A stretch of 64,000 bases of DNA from Planctomycetota bacterium (GTDB lineage: Bacteria; Planctomycetota; Planctomycetia; Planctomycetales; Planctomycetaceae), in the NCBI GenBank assembly GCA_022600195.1, contig JAHZKX010000059.1, positions 142,699-206,698 on the forward strand, written 5' to 3'. A model generated the notes under the pieces. It did no database searches, was not told the origin of the DNA, and was given only the letters and a program-made list of their open reading frames with translations. A program made the translations under genes and the position numbers. This document shows positions 18,774 to 28,827 of the stretch, piece after piece; the stretch's first letter is position 1, and each line of letters starts with the position of its first letter.

Positions 18774-20855
18774 TTATTTTGTTGAGATTCCGGAACGTGG
18801 TCCCGGTGGAAGATGCTCAAGGAGATATCTGGTGATCAGCATTCTGACGTGGAGTTCTGATCCCGGTCCCTCACGCAGACCATGATTTCGATTTGGGTAC
18901 ACCATGTAGTCGAACGGCTTACCAAGTTTGATCAGCTTGTCAACCAAGCCTTCGATGATCTGGATATGAGTGTTTGTCTCACCGGATCCCGTGATGATTA
19001 AAAGTTTGCCATTCAACCCTTCGGCGAAGTTGATGGGGGCCGATCGTTCGTAACCCTCAGCGTTCACTTCTCGGGTTCGCATGTAAATTTCTTGAAACCA
19101 AGCATTGTACAGATGAGGCTGGGGCTTGGGCACCACAGCGATTCCGACATGATACACATCAGATTTTCGAAACATGGCATTGAGCGTATTCGAGCTACCG
19201 CCACTCCAGCCCCAAATTGCAACACGCGAAAGATCGACATAAGATCGCATTCGTCCTAACTGTTTGAGACCGGCCACCTGGTCTTCAGTTGAGAGAGGCC
19301 CAAGGCTGCCAAAAACAGATCGTCTCCAGGCAGCCCCCTTGGGAGATGGCGTGCCACGGTTATCGATGGATACAACCAAATAACCGAGGTCTGCGATGAC
19401 ACGATGGAAATCTATCTGAGCTGCGCCCCAACGATCCAAGACCGTCTGCGAATAAGGCTCGCCGTAAACGTAAACGAAGACGGGGTATTTCTTCGATTCA
19501 TCGAAGTCTTTGGGTTTGATCAACCACGCGTCCATGGAAACATCGTTACCAATGTCGAGTTTCAAAAACTCAGTGGGACGTGATATCAACTTCTTTGCCT
19601 TCTTTCGAAGCTCTTTGTTGTTCTCTAAAACACGAGTCACCCGATGCTTTGGCAATTCGACAAGCTCAATGATCGGCGGCGTATCCAATCGGGAGTAAGT
19701 ATGAAATGCCCATTTCGCATCTGGCGAGAAGTTATAGGTATGGGTGCCCGGTTGATCCTCGGGTGTGACCCGTTCAAGAGAACCAGATCCATCTAGCGGA
19801 ACCCGATACAAATACTTTTGAGTTCCATTCTCTGGGGATGCATAGAAGTAGTACCAACCACCTTGTTCATCCACGACCGCCTTATCAATAATGTCGTATT
19901 CACCCGGAGTCAGCACCGCTAGCTTTTCTCCTTCTTGAGAATAGAGAAACGCGTGCCGCCATCCATCTTTCTCGCTGACTATAATAAATGCTTTGCCACC
20001 TTGAATCCAATTCAACCCCTTATTGATCCCGTGGCTTCCCACAGCCCACGCCTCATTGGTTTCTTCATAGATACGCTGAATCTCGCCCTTTATCGAAACG
20101 AGAAAGACCTCGCGTTTGTCACGGAATCGGCTCAGCTTCTCAACCAGAATTTCATCTGAGTTTCCTGCCCAGTCGACTTGTCCCAGGTAGTAGCCCTCTT
20201 CCGGGGCTTCAATCGACAACCACTGCGGCTGACCTCCTTTCATGTCAACAACACCGATACGAAGGGCTGAAATCACTTCCCCGGTTCTCGCAAAACGGTT
20301 TTGTCGAACAGATGGGTAAGACGGGTCATCAGGAACAAGAACATTCCTCATTCTTACATTGGTTGAATCCGACTCAATGAACAAGATTCGTTTCCCATCG
20401 GGACTCCATTTGGGGTCGCGATAAGAGATGTTACGATCTGATGAGTGCTTGGTCAGTTGCGTTCTATGCTCACTTTCCAGATCACGGACGAAAAGGTTTC
20501 GCCCACGATATTCCAGTAGGCGTTTTCCGTCTGGTGAATCAAAACTACTCCGATTTGGTTTTGGATCCGATGACTTCAATGCAATACGCTCGCCTGTGCG
20601 TACATCGTACTTTGCCAAGACCATCTTGTTCGATTCAGGGTCACGTTCACGTACTGTGTATCCTGAACTGTCCTTAAGCCAGTTTGCTTGCAGTCTCTTT
20701 GCCCGAAACTCACCATGCTGGTAAATCGCCTGCAGGCGCGGTTTCGTTTCTATTTGCCAATCTGACTGAGGAGATGTCTGACCATGTAGGTCACCAAGTT
20801 TAATTGTCAGGGAAACAGCGAAAAGAATAAATGCATATTTGGTTGAATGATTCAT
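18774..20855 (-). CDS. S9 family (dipeptidyl peptidase IV-like) serine peptidase with altered acid residue
   Basis: The 693-residue protein has a signal peptide (about 1-25). A DPPIV-type beta-propeller region follows (about 95-420; WSPDGKRILFIESDS is one blade), then an alpha/beta hydrolase domain (about 450-685). The nucleophile Ser551 lies in WGWSGGS and the histidine is His658 in NRNHGL. The usual acid position (DDNVH in DPPIV) reads GETNTH at about 625-630, so the canonical Asp is missing and Glu626 may substitute. The predicted activity is cleavage of short peptides outside the cytoplasm. Confidence 0.85.
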   Translation of the reverse strand: MNHSTKYAFILFAVSLTIKLGDLHGQTSPQSDWQIETKPRLQAIYQHGEFRAKRLQANWLKDSSGYTVRERDPESNKMVLAKYDVRTGERIALKSSDPKPNRSSFDSPDGKRLLEYRGRNLFVRDLESEHRTQLTKHSSDRNISYRDPKWSPDGKRILFIESDSTNVRMRNVLVPDDPSYPSVRQNRFARTGEVISALRIGVVDMKGGQPQWLSIEAPEEGYYLGQVDWAGNSDEILVEKLSRFRDKREVFLVSIKGEIQRIYEETNEAWAVGSHGINKGLNWIQGGKAFIIVSEKDGWRHAFLYSQEGEKLAVLTPGEYDIIDKAVVDEQGGWYYFYASPENGTQKYLYRVPLDGSGSLERVTPEDQPGTHTYNFSPDAKWAFHTYSRLDTPPIIELVELPKHRVTRVLENNKELRKKAKKLISRPTEFLKLDIGNDVSMDAWLIKPKDFDESKKYPVFVYVYGEPYSQTVLDRWGAAQIDFHRVIADLGYLVVSIDNRGTPSPKGAAWRRSVFGSLGPLSTEDQVAGLKQLGRMRSYVDLSRVAIWGWSGGSSNTLNAMFRKSDVYHVGIAVVPKPQPHLYNAWFQEIYMRTREVNAEGYERSAPINFAEGLNGKLLIITGSGETNTHIQIIEGLVDKLIKLGKPFDYMVYPNRNHGLREGPGSELHVRMLITRYLLEHLPPGPRSGISTK

Positions 20856-21350
20856 GTTGCCTGATACCAGAGTGTTTGTTTTGGGAGTTCAGTGAAGATT
20901 GACCTGCTCATGAATACGATTGTAGACGATCACTAACTGCATGGGCACTACAATTTCAAATTGGTGGCACTTCGGATGAAAGAAAAGCACCAACTTGAAA
21001 TACAACTCTCCTTTCCCAATTTTCTTCATGAAGAGTCGTGCGCGATCTGCGTCACTTATTTCAGCTGATTTTTGTTGTCATAGATCCATTGGCTGTTAGA
21101 CTTCAGGTTTGGCCGTCTATTTGTATTCGACGACATTCAGTACTGTAAGCTCTCTGCATTGCTGAATGTAGTTTGAAAATGGAACCTCAGAGTACATTGG
21201 CATGGCAACACCCTACAACTCGCATAGCAAGTCCTGCGAACTCTATGAATTTGGTCTGTGCTCTCTGAGTTCTCCGTGGCTTAAAACAATCCGTTCGCAA
21301 CCGTGTAATCCGTGAAATCCGAGGTTCAGAACACAGTTTAAGGAGCTTAC
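20856..21350. other. Intergenic gap with repeat D, copy 2
   Basis: The 495-base gap separates two divergent genes. Repeat D copy 2 lies at 21064-21133. About 150 bases on (21265-21330) is a stretch with TCCGTGGCTTAAAA and ATCCGTGAAATCC. The reverse complement of 10956-10973 contains a similar TCCGTGGCTTAAAA core, so the two gaps share more than one segment. No coding remnant was seen. Confidence 0.5.
21064..21133 (+). repeat. Intergenic repeat D, copy 2
   Basis: The partner of 10811-10880, direct orientation, roughly 80 percent identical by eye. Confidence 0.6.
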
Positions 21351-22433
21351 ATGTTTCAACTATCACGACGCAATTTCCTTTCACAGGGGGCAGCGGGTGT
21401 TTCGGCTGCGATGCTCACATCACATGCGCGGGGTGATGCACCTGTTAGTGATAAAAAATACGCCGTGATTGATGAGGTTGCCTTCCGAGGGCAGACGCGG
21501 CGGTTGAAACTGATGCGGGGTGACCGCTACATGGCGGCATTGATTTTTCCCACGGATTATCCCACGCACTTTCGGTTGAAACCGGAACTGTATCCTGTCT
21601 GCACACCATCGGGAGTTCCGGTGACCGATACCCACCAGTACTGCTTCATTCACCATCAGTCGATCATGACGGGGCACGGCAAAGTGCATGTCGACGGAAC
21701 GGATCATGCTGTCGATTTTTATCGACAATTGCCCTATCCCGATCAAGAACGCGCAGACAAATTCCACAAGACGCACAACCTGTTTCAGATGGGCCCTTCC
21801 GGAATTCAGAAGATTGTAAAAGCAGACTGGAAGGTGACAGACCATATTCAGCTGCGGTTGAAACTGGAATGGCAATTGCGTGATCAAGAAAGTGCCGGAG
21901 GCAAGCCCATCATCATCGAACATCGCCGGTACAATCTGTTACAACGTGGTCCCTATACTATTATCGATCAATTCACTCAACTCAGCCCGCATTCACAATC
22001 GCTCACACTGAAAGCAGATCGACATTCGCTAGTGGGTGTGCGCGTAAACGATTTAATTGATCCCGACGATGGTGGGATGATGCACGATTCTGAAAAACGC
22101 AAGAATCCTGATGGCAACTATTGGGATGCTTCAGGTGAGCGTAAAGCCCCCCGCTGGATCGACTGCACCGGTCGCATCGGCAACCAGACAGCGGGGATCG
22201 CTCTGTTCAGCCACCCCAACAATCAGCGTAACGAATTCTACAGCCGTGGCTGGGGTCTGATGATTCTCTCGCCGACACTCGGTCACGATGTGCGTGTTAT
22301 AAAAGACAAACCATTACAATTCGCTGCCCGCTACGTTGCGCATGACGGTGCATTAGCATGGGAGGCTGCTGAGGAATTGTCTGAGGAGTTTGCGGCGGTC
22401 GATTATCAGAAGATGTTTGAGGCGGCGAAGTAG
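21351..22433 (+). CDS. DUF6807 (PmoA-family-named) exported protein
   Basis: The 360-residue protein starts with a Tat-like signal (SRRNFLSQGAAG, residues 5-16). The body has landmarks of the DUF6807 family, annotated in many planctomycetes as PmoA family: CFIHHQSIMTGHGKVHVDG, near the C-terminus a WIDCTGRI segment, and FSHPNNQRNEFYSRGWG. It is not related in function to particulate methane monooxygenase; the family's role is unknown, though it often sits with sugar-oxidoreductase genes. AAGGAG lies 8 bases before the ATG. It is a single gene with no obvious operon partner. Confidence 0.8.
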   Translation: MFQLSRRNFLSQGAAGVSAAMLTSHARGDAPVSDKKYAVIDEVAFRGQTRRLKLMRGDRYMAALIFPTDYPTHFRLKPELYPVCTPSGVPVTDTHQYCFIHHQSIMTGHGKVHVDGTDHAVDFYRQLPYPDQERADKFHKTHNLFQMGPSGIQKIVKADWKVTDHIQLRLKLEWQLRDQESAGGKPIIIEHRRYNLLQRGPYTIIDQFTQLSPHSQSLTLKADRHSLVGVRVNDLIDPDDGGMMHDSEKRKNPDGNYWDASGERKAPRWIDCTGRIGNQTAGIALFSHPNNQRNEFYSRGWGLMILSPTLGHDVRVIKDKPLQFAARYVAHDGALAWEAAEELSEEFAAVDYQKMFEAAK

Positions 22434-22560
22434 AGCCTGTGATTACGTTGTGAACGCAGGCTCATTTAGCTCAATTGATAATAGAAAGAACTCCTGATAG
22501 ATTCAGGTAGAATCAAATTCTGTCTATCAATAGTTTTTTGACCTGAATCGGAACGAGATT

Positions 22561-22929
22561 ATGAATCGCCGAATTGCCCCGTTGAAACTGTCCACCGACG
22601 ATTTGCGCAATGAAGACTTCGGTTCTCACTTAGGCCGTTTTTTCTTTAATACACCGGACTTTGATTACGAACCGACAATACGTCATCTCAAAACTATTGA
22701 TCAACTCAATATCCAATCCCACAGCACTGACGCACCCAAAGGACTGAGTCCGATCTGGCAGGTTCGTTTTGAATACCACGGATTCAATTTTTTCGTTGAA
22801 ACAAATCACCACGGGGCTACATCCTCGTTTTTTGTATCTGACGTAAACTGTCCAGACGGTTTCCTGGTGGGTCTACTTAAAATATTTGGACAAATTGGCC
22901 CGCTAACCTGGGAACAACCAATACGCTGA
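22561..22929 (+). CDS. Conserved-looking hypothetical protein
   Basis: A 122-residue soluble protein with no signal or membrane segment. It reads MNRRIAPLKLSTDDLRN at the start and has an alternating beta pattern (WQVRFEYHGFNFFVETNHHG at about 62-81). Codon use resembles neighbouring genes and it starts with ATG after GAACGAG. I recognise no family. It stands alone between DUF6807 and a long gap. Confidence 0.5.
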   Translation: MNRRIAPLKLSTDDLRNEDFGSHLGRFFFNTPDFDYEPTIRHLKTIDQLNIQSHSTDAPKGLSPIWQVRFEYHGFNFFVETNHHGATSSFFVSDVNCPDGFLVGLLKIFGQIGPLTWEQPIR

Positions 22930-22959
22930 GACGATAACATAGCTATTCGATAGACCAAA

Positions 22960-22980
22960 AAGTAATAATGGGTCAGGTCT
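22960..22980 (+). repeat. Dispersed motif C, copy 2
   Basis: AAGTAATAATGGGTCAGGTCT. It matches the first 20 bases of the motif C consensus. Confidence 0.5.
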
Positions 22981-23195
22981 CATAGAGGAGCAGTATCCTA
23001 TCATTTAGTCCTGCTCCTTTACTGTTCCGGTTCCTGCAATCACACGATATAACCGGGACGAACGCCCTTCGGCTAATGGCGAACGCAGGGTAGCTGATAG
23101 GGGGCAGAACAGGAAACGCTGACTGGTAATCATTTTCACGAGAAAATGTTGGTAAAATGAATCGGGACGACGGGTAACATCCATCAAACAAAATC

Positions 23196-23220
23196 AGCCG
23201 CACGGCGTTAGCCGCGGTTT
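23196..23220. repeat. GC-rich REP-like hairpin
   Basis: AGCCGCACGGC, loop GTTA, then GCCGCGGT: a stem with a two-base bulge followed by T residues. It resembles short palindromes dispersed in planctomycete genomes. Confidence 0.45.
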
Positions 23221-23289
23221 TCCTCCATCCAAAAAATTCCTACCTCTTTCCCACACAAAACAAATTCCACCAGATGTCCCCACCCCGCG

Positions 23290-23322
23290 GAAGCAATAAT
23301 GTTCCAGGTCTCTTTTGTTGCT
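23290..23322 (+). repeat. Dispersed motif C, copy 3
   Basis: GAAGCAATAATGTTCCAGGT, then CTCTTTTGTTGCTTTG. It is closest to the copies at 13049 and 28862. Confidence 0.55.
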
Positions 23323-23781
23323 TTGTCAATTGTGGGTGACAGCCAAAAATGTCTGCCCGCTGGGCATCTCTACGTGTTGCGCAGGTGGATGCCATTCTGG
23401 GGGTGGCCGAGGAAGTTATAGAGATGAAAAAATCGACGCGTTAGACACGGGGGCGCATGCTATAAAAAAAAGCAACATTTCGAACCTGACCATGACTTTG
23501 GGGCCCTTCTGTCGCGTTCATTCTGAAACGCTCCACTAGCACAAAATTCTGAACTTGTTTTTGTTCTCGGCACTTAATTTTTAACCCTTTTCTGTTAGTT
23601 CACCACCCTTGCCACGTCTATACATTGCGTAGATAATATAAACACTTCAAATCCGCCTATAGCATTGAACTGAACTTCTGGGCCAAGCTCGTTTTCGAAA
23701 ACATTTTCAAAACAGAAAATTCGCTCCCAGCGTCTCGGGCTTTGAAAATTCACCTTTTTTATCATTGATCAGGTTATTCCA

Positions 23782-26700
23782 ATGAACATAGATCACAGAC
23801 TGACTGTCTGCCTGATTGCGATCACTGGCATTTTTTCTTTGACTTCTGATCATGCATCGTCGGAAGAATCTGATATCGCTCCCATCAAGTTCCATCTCGA
23901 GAGAAAGAAACGGGACGGGACTGCCATCAGTCGTCTCCCCGCCGGACCTGTTGGAACCATTGCAACCGTCGATGGCACACCCGTCTTCGGGTTGGAATAT
24001 CTGAGTCACAGGTACTTCATTGGCCGGGCACAGCAGGAACCGGGTCCGCTGGCGCGTGAACTGGTCAGGCAGGCGCTGCTGATTGCCGCGCGAGAGCATT
24101 TGGGTTGCCGCACCCGCGATGTACTTTTAGGCGAAGCATTACCCAAAAATCCATTGAAAAACTTGGGCCGGGTGGGCATTGTGTCGGTAACCGACTGGCC
24201 TCTGGGAAAGAAGAAGTATCTGGTTTTTGGGCTGGCTGTCTATCAGGAAAAACAGAACGAACGCCAGTTTCTGCTTGAGAAAAACTATAAGATTGAAGGT
24301 AAGGAATATGATATCCTGTCCCAGATCGGTGAGAAAATGGCGGACGCTTCCCGCAATGAATTTCCGGCCCTGTTGAAAAAACTGGGAGTTCCCCACCGCC
24401 CTATTTCCAAACCTCAATTTGCAAAAATTCCCGAATCACTCACAAAGGATGCATACCAGCTCAATTATTTGACACAGTATCAAATGATTCGTGGACTGCA
24501 TCAGTTTCTTGATGAGAAAGGTCCGAACTGGCAAGCTTATTTACAACTGGCACAGGCATATGGTCATCTGGGAGTTTTAACCGAGTATTACTGGAGTGAT
24601 TTCAGCTCGGTCTGCAAAGCGCGAGGCATGCTCTATGCGCTTCGCGCAAAAGGGCTCTCTTCGGAAAAGCCGTCTGAGTACGAAGCATTTGCCAAAACCC
24701 ATCTGGGGACCAATGCGCCAGGCCAGTCGATCTCACAGGCAACCGTTCTGCTGGCATATCTACAGGCGATTTATGGACGCCATGCAGACGCGGCACAGAC
24801 TCTTGCTGAGTATGAAAAAGCAGTCAGCGCAGGTCGCTGGAAGCCAGCGAAAGGCATGCAGGCTCCCCTGTATTATGCGAAAGCGATCTCCGCCTATGAT
24901 CTGGATGCTTTACGAAAACCTGCTGAAACCGATGCTCCCCATCTGGGCCCTTTTTATCTGGCAGCGATTTACGAAGCGACCGGACTCTCCAGTCAGACGC
25001 TGAAAAATTACTTCATAGCGGAAAAACAGAACCCCGAGTGCCTGCGTCTCAGCGATGCGCTGATCATGGGGCGCACGGTAGGACACATGCGGATCGCATC
25101 AGAAACATTGAGGCAGAAGACCGGTTCCCAGCTTGTGAAAAAAGCAGGAGAATTGAGCAAGGTTTCTCCCGATTTGAAATCGACTATTTATGAGTACGAG
25201 CAGAAAGCGTCCCCACTTGTAGAACTGCGCTCTAGAAATGAACTGATTACTCAATTGCGGCAGCTCGGAGCCGATAAAGAAATTAAACGGGAATTCAACA
25301 GCGCCGTACTGGGACAGATGCTGCTCGAACGGAGCTTTACCAATGCAACGGCATCCATAGATACGCTTCGGCACTATCTTGGATTGGATGCCTCTGATCT
25401 CATCCGGTATTATGAATTTATCTGTCGCACACATCCGTTTCGTGATTATATTCAATTGCAGCAGACGAATTCGAAACTGGCCATTGCCATGCTTGCTCAG
25501 GCCAACCAGACGATGCCCAGTCGTCCCGCACCGGCGTTTCGACACAAGCAGCTGATGATGCCAATGGTGAATATCGGACTGCAGATGGCTCAACTCCCTG
25601 TGATGTCCAGCATGTCCCGAATGAATCAGGTCGACCACACCTATTCTTCCCTGCTGGCCCTTCGGCAATTTGCAGATCAGTATTTTGTCCCGAGTCTACT
25701 GGAAGGTATGGAAAAGATCAGTCCGAAATCGGAGGCAGCACCACTGTCAGTTATTGAAGCAAAATCCACCACGCCGGAAGAATTGCAAGAAGTCGAGAAA
25801 CAAAATTCCGATTCGGTTTTTGTCCTGGCCTCGCTAGTGAAACGTTATGACTTTAAAGACAGATATGAGAAAAAAGATAAAGCGCCAAAAACCGAACAAG
25901 AAAATATTAAGCGTGTCTTGGAACAACTAGTCAAAATATCAGACGATGACTTCTATTTATCACAACTGGCCTATCTGTATCAGAATCAGGAACAGGAAAA
26001 GGAATGGGTAGCACTGTCGAAGAAAATGCTGGAACTACCGATTCAGTCTCTCAATACAGTTCACTGGGAAATTCAACTGGCGTACTGGTATGCCCGACAG
26101 AATGATCAGGAAAATGCCCTGAAACACGCCGAACATGCTTTTCGGTCACGTTCAGGAAACTCCTACAACTGCCTGGTCAACATTCAGACAAAGTATGGTA
26201 AGTACGACGATGCCAATAAGGTCCTGGCTCTAATGACAGATCACTATAAGAGCGCGGCTCTCCAGTGGCTCAGTTGGTGCATCGCTCATAATACTGGTGA
26301 TGAGCAAACAGCAAAGAGTAAAGCTGATGCCTACTTTAAAAGCGTTGATGCTGACAACGTCCCGGGCTACCAGGGACGGTTATTTCATTACTATATGATT
26401 ACCGGTGACCCAATTAAAGCCGCTGCTGCGTTGATGAAGATACCCGCTCTCTCACGCACTTCCCCCGCCACGCTTCTGATGGGGACTTGTGTCACTGATC
26501 AGACAGGTGATAAGGGGGGACGCGATCGGTTGTTGCAGACCGTAATCGATTTAGAAAAAAATTCACGCAAGGCAGCTGATTCGGCGGTCTGGATTGCTTT
26601 TGCCAAAAAATTACAGATCTTCCTCAAAAGACCAGACAAAAGAAAACTGACTCACAAGATGATTGTTGACCTGACTGAGAAAGAAAAGTTTCATGTCCGG

Positions 26701-27633
26701 CAGCACCTCGAACTGGTGGCAGCGTATTATCTGGTGATCAATAATTTCAGCAATGAGGCTGCCCCCATGCTGGACAGTTCCGCAATCATTAATACGGACT
26801 TTCCTCTGACGGTTAACATAATCAGTCGACAGATCCTCAGAAAACAGGGGAAGAAAGTCGGTCCCAAGAATCAGGGACTGAAAGTAAATATCCCCAAAAG
26901 AGTTGAAAAACCGAATCAGCGTGATGTTGGCAAAAAAGAATCAGTCAATTCGATCGGTATGAAGTTCCAGCGAATCCCCGCAGGTAAGTTTCAGATGGGT
27001 GCATCTTTTCAAACGAAAAAGAACAACGAGAAACCAGTCCATCAGGTGATCTTGACCAAACCTTTTGAAATGGGTGTTTATGAAGTGACTCAGCAGCAAT
27101 ATGAAAAAGTGATGGGAACTAATCCCAGCGCATTCAAGGGACCAAACCATCCTGTTGAAAGTGTAAACTGGAATGATGCTGTGGAATTCTGCCGTAAGCT
27201 TTCGGAGATGCCTGGTGAGAAAGGCTTCAGCTACCGACTGCCAACTGAGGCTGAATGGGAATATGCGTGCCGGGCCGGGACAACGACAAAGTATAGTTTT
27301 GGTGATGATTATTCGAAGTTAGGCGACTATGCATGGTATTTTAAAAATTCAGGCTTCAAAATTCATCCTGCAGGTGAAAAGAAACCAAATTCATTTGGAT
27401 TATATGACATGCATGGCAATGTGTTTGAGTGGTGCCAAGACTGGTTTGACGTCTATCCCAGCGGTATGATCAAGGATCCGCTACAGACAAAGGGTCGGAT
27501 GAAATATCGTGTAATCCGCGGTGGCGGGGTAACCAACGTTGCCAGCTATTGCTATTCGTCAGCTCGCCACAATTCAGCACCTGATTTAAGTAATAGTCGA
27601 TTCGGTTTTCGTGTGGTACGAATTTCTGACTAG
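23782..27633 (+). CDS. TPR-rich protein with C-terminal FGE-sulfatase (SUMF1-like) domain
   Basis: A 1283-residue exported protein with a signal peptide (1-25). A long helical, TPR-like middle follows (about 230-1000, many tandem-helix segments such as QAYLQLAQAYGHLG and AYWYARQNDQENALKHAEHA). The FGE-sulfatase domain lies at about 1055-1283 (IPAGKFQMGASF, YRLPTEAEWEYACRAGTTT, GLYDMHGNVFEWCQDW, FGFRVVR). True formylglycine-generating enzymes use two active-site cysteines near the C-terminus. Here only one (SYCYSSARHN) is kept and the first position reads VTNVA, so sulfatase activation is unlikely. A binding or modified-enzyme role is inferred. Confidence 0.85.
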   Translation: MNIDHRLTVCLIAITGIFSLTSDHASSEESDIAPIKFHLERKKRDGTAISRLPAGPVGTIATVDGTPVFGLEYLSHRYFIGRAQQEPGPLARELVRQALLIAAREHLGCRTRDVLLGEALPKNPLKNLGRVGIVSVTDWPLGKKKYLVFGLAVYQEKQNERQFLLEKNYKIEGKEYDILSQIGEKMADASRNEFPALLKKLGVPHRPISKPQFAKIPESLTKDAYQLNYLTQYQMIRGLHQFLDEKGPNWQAYLQLAQAYGHLGVLTEYYWSDFSSVCKARGMLYALRAKGLSSEKPSEYEAFAKTHLGTNAPGQSISQATVLLAYLQAIYGRHADAAQTLAEYEKAVSAGRWKPAKGMQAPLYYAKAISAYDLDALRKPAETDAPHLGPFYLAAIYEATGLSSQTLKNYFIAEKQNPECLRLSDALIMGRTVGHMRIASETLRQKTGSQLVKKAGELSKVSPDLKSTIYEYEQKASPLVELRSRNELITQLRQLGADKEIKREFNSAVLGQMLLERSFTNATASIDTLRHYLGLDASDLIRYYEFICRTHPFRDYIQLQQTNSKLAIAMLAQANQTMPSRPAPAFRHKQLMMPMVNIGLQMAQLPVMSSMSRMNQVDHTYSSLLALRQFADQYFVPSLLEGMEKISPKSEAAPLSVIEAKSTTPEELQEVEKQNSDSVFVLASLVKRYDFKDRYEKKDKAPKTEQENIKRVLEQLVKISDDDFYLSQLAYLYQNQEQEKEWVALSKKMLELPIQSLNTVHWEIQLAYWYARQNDQENALKHAEHAFRSRSGNSYNCLVNIQTKYGKYDDANKVLALMTDHYKSAALQWLSWCIAHNTGDEQTAKSKADAYFKSVDADNVPGYQGRLFHYYMITGDPIKAAAALMKIPALSRTSPATLLMGTCVTDQTGDKGGRDRLLQTVIDLEKNSRKAADSAVWIAFAKKLQIFLKRPDKRKLTHKMIVDLTEKEKFHVRQHLELVAAYYLVINNFSNEAAPMLDSSAIINTDFPLTVNIISRQILRKQGKKVGPKNQGLKVNIPKRVEKPNQRDVGKKESVNSIGMKFQRIPAGKFQMGASFQTKKNNEKPVHQVILTKPFEMGVYEVTQQQYEKVMGTNPSAFKGPNHPVESVNWNDAVEFCRKLSEMPGEKGFSYRLPTEAEWEYACRAGTTTKYSFGDDYSKLGDYAWYFKNSGFKIHPAGEKKPNSFGLYDMHGNVFEWCQDWFDVYPSGMIKDPLQTKGRMKYRVIRGGGVTNVASYCYSSARHNSAPDLSNSRFGFRVVRISD

Positions 27634-27822
27634 CAAGCCGTCGGAGTTGGAATCGTTTGATTATTGCAGGAATTAGCATTCGCTTCTTCGTTATTCATAA
27701 TGACTTATTAGAGTTGATGCGATTTCGAGCTTGCCGCAGGCTGGAACTGTTGTAGGCTGAGCTCAGGCCTGCCTCGCTTTTTGTCTTTTCAACCGGATTA
27801 AAAACAGGAAAAAGAATCTTCC

Positions 27823-28827
27823 ATGAAACATACCGGCTTAAAATCATGCATACGGCTCAGCCTGCTGAGTTCCTTATTGATGTGGGGTTGCCTCGGATTC
27901 ACTCGGAGCGTGGTCGCCGATCCGGGGCAAAGTGCCGGCTCGACCCTGTTGATTCAAGCACCGTCGCAGGGTCGCTTATTCCGCTGGAAATTTGACAAGC
28001 AGAAAACCTATCATTGGGAAACTACCTCCTATTCCAAGTTGGCTGTGCCCGGTGAGGGAAAGCTGCAGGGTGTTGAACAGAGCCTGACGTTTGATTTCGA
28101 CATCCAAGTACTCAAACAAAACGCAGCAGCGGGGACCAATGAACTTAAGTTTAAACTGACTCGGGTTCGGAGTAGTCATGATTCCCCTCGAAATCGTTAT
28201 GACTACGATTCCAAAGAGGGAGTGAAAGAGACAGATCTCAATTTTATGAAAAGACTGGTGGCAGGGACTCTCTCTGACTTGTTGTTGGGCATCGAACTGA
28301 AATTCCAGATAAACTCGCGTGGTGAGGTCAGTGATGTCAAAATGGATGAAAAACTAAGGAAAAGAATTCAGGGATTTTACAAATCAGAATCGCCGGGAGC
28401 ACTACTCGAGGAACGAGGACTGAACTCGCTGTTTCTTGGTGGATTGGTCACCTTTCCCGAGTTGCCTTGCAAAATTGGTGACCACTGGAAGCAATCATAT
28501 ACGACATCAGAAAATGAATTCGGCAGTTTTGTTCTGAATTTCTCGCCCCATTATGTCGGGGGGGTAAAGGTGAAAGACAAGCAGCTTGAGAAATTCGATC
28601 TCCAAGTTCAACTGAAACAGGGTAAGCCATCCTATATACCTATGAAACTGGGGAAACAGGAATCGAGTGGCTACTTTTATTTTGACCCGGAAGCCGAGAT
28701 TCTGCGGGAGAGCCAATGGAAAGTGGATACAGAAATAGTAATCGAAGAAACGGGCGGCAAGCTCCAGATGGTCATGTCGGGAAAATCACGTTTTAGATTG
28801 GCAGAGGAATTTAAAAAATCGAATTGA
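27823..28827 (+). CDS. Exported DUF6263-like protein
   Basis: The 334-residue protein has a signal peptide (1-32). It resembles the DUF6263 pattern: RLFRWKFDKQKTYHWETTS near the N-terminus, a middle with the TFDFDIQVL strand, then LPCKIGDHWKQSYT at about 210-225 and a C-terminal ESQWKVDTEIVIEE strand. It follows the TPR/FGE protein by 190 bases on the same strand and could be in the same transcript. The function is unknown. Start ATG with a purine-rich upstream stretch. Confidence 0.65.
   Translation: MKHTGLKSCIRLSLLSSLLMWGCLGFTRSVVADPGQSAGSTLLIQAPSQGRLFRWKFDKQKTYHWETTSYSKLAVPGEGKLQGVEQSLTFDFDIQVLKQNAAAGTNELKFKLTRVRSSHDSPRNRYDYDSKEGVKETDLNFMKRLVAGTLSDLLLGIELKFQINSRGEVSDVKMDEKLRKRIQGFYKSESPGALLEERGLNSLFLGGLVTFPELPCKIGDHWKQSYTTSENEFGSFVLNFSPHYVGGVKVKDKQLEKFDLQVQLKQGKPSYIPMKLGKQESSGYFYFDPEAEILRESQWKVDTEIVIEETGGKLQMVMSGKSRFRLAEEFKKSN

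Larger units (their letters stand above)
22930..23781. other. Long gap with two motif C copies and hairpins
   Basis: An 850-base gap. Motif C copies lie at 22960-22980 and 23290-23322. A GC-rich hairpin sits at 23196-23220, and a short inverted GCCC/GGGC lies at about 23355-23370 beside a GGGTGACAGCCAAAAATG stretch. Several short open frames exist but none has a ribosome binding site or protein-like composition. The area looks like degraded repeat-element DNA. Confidence 0.5.
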
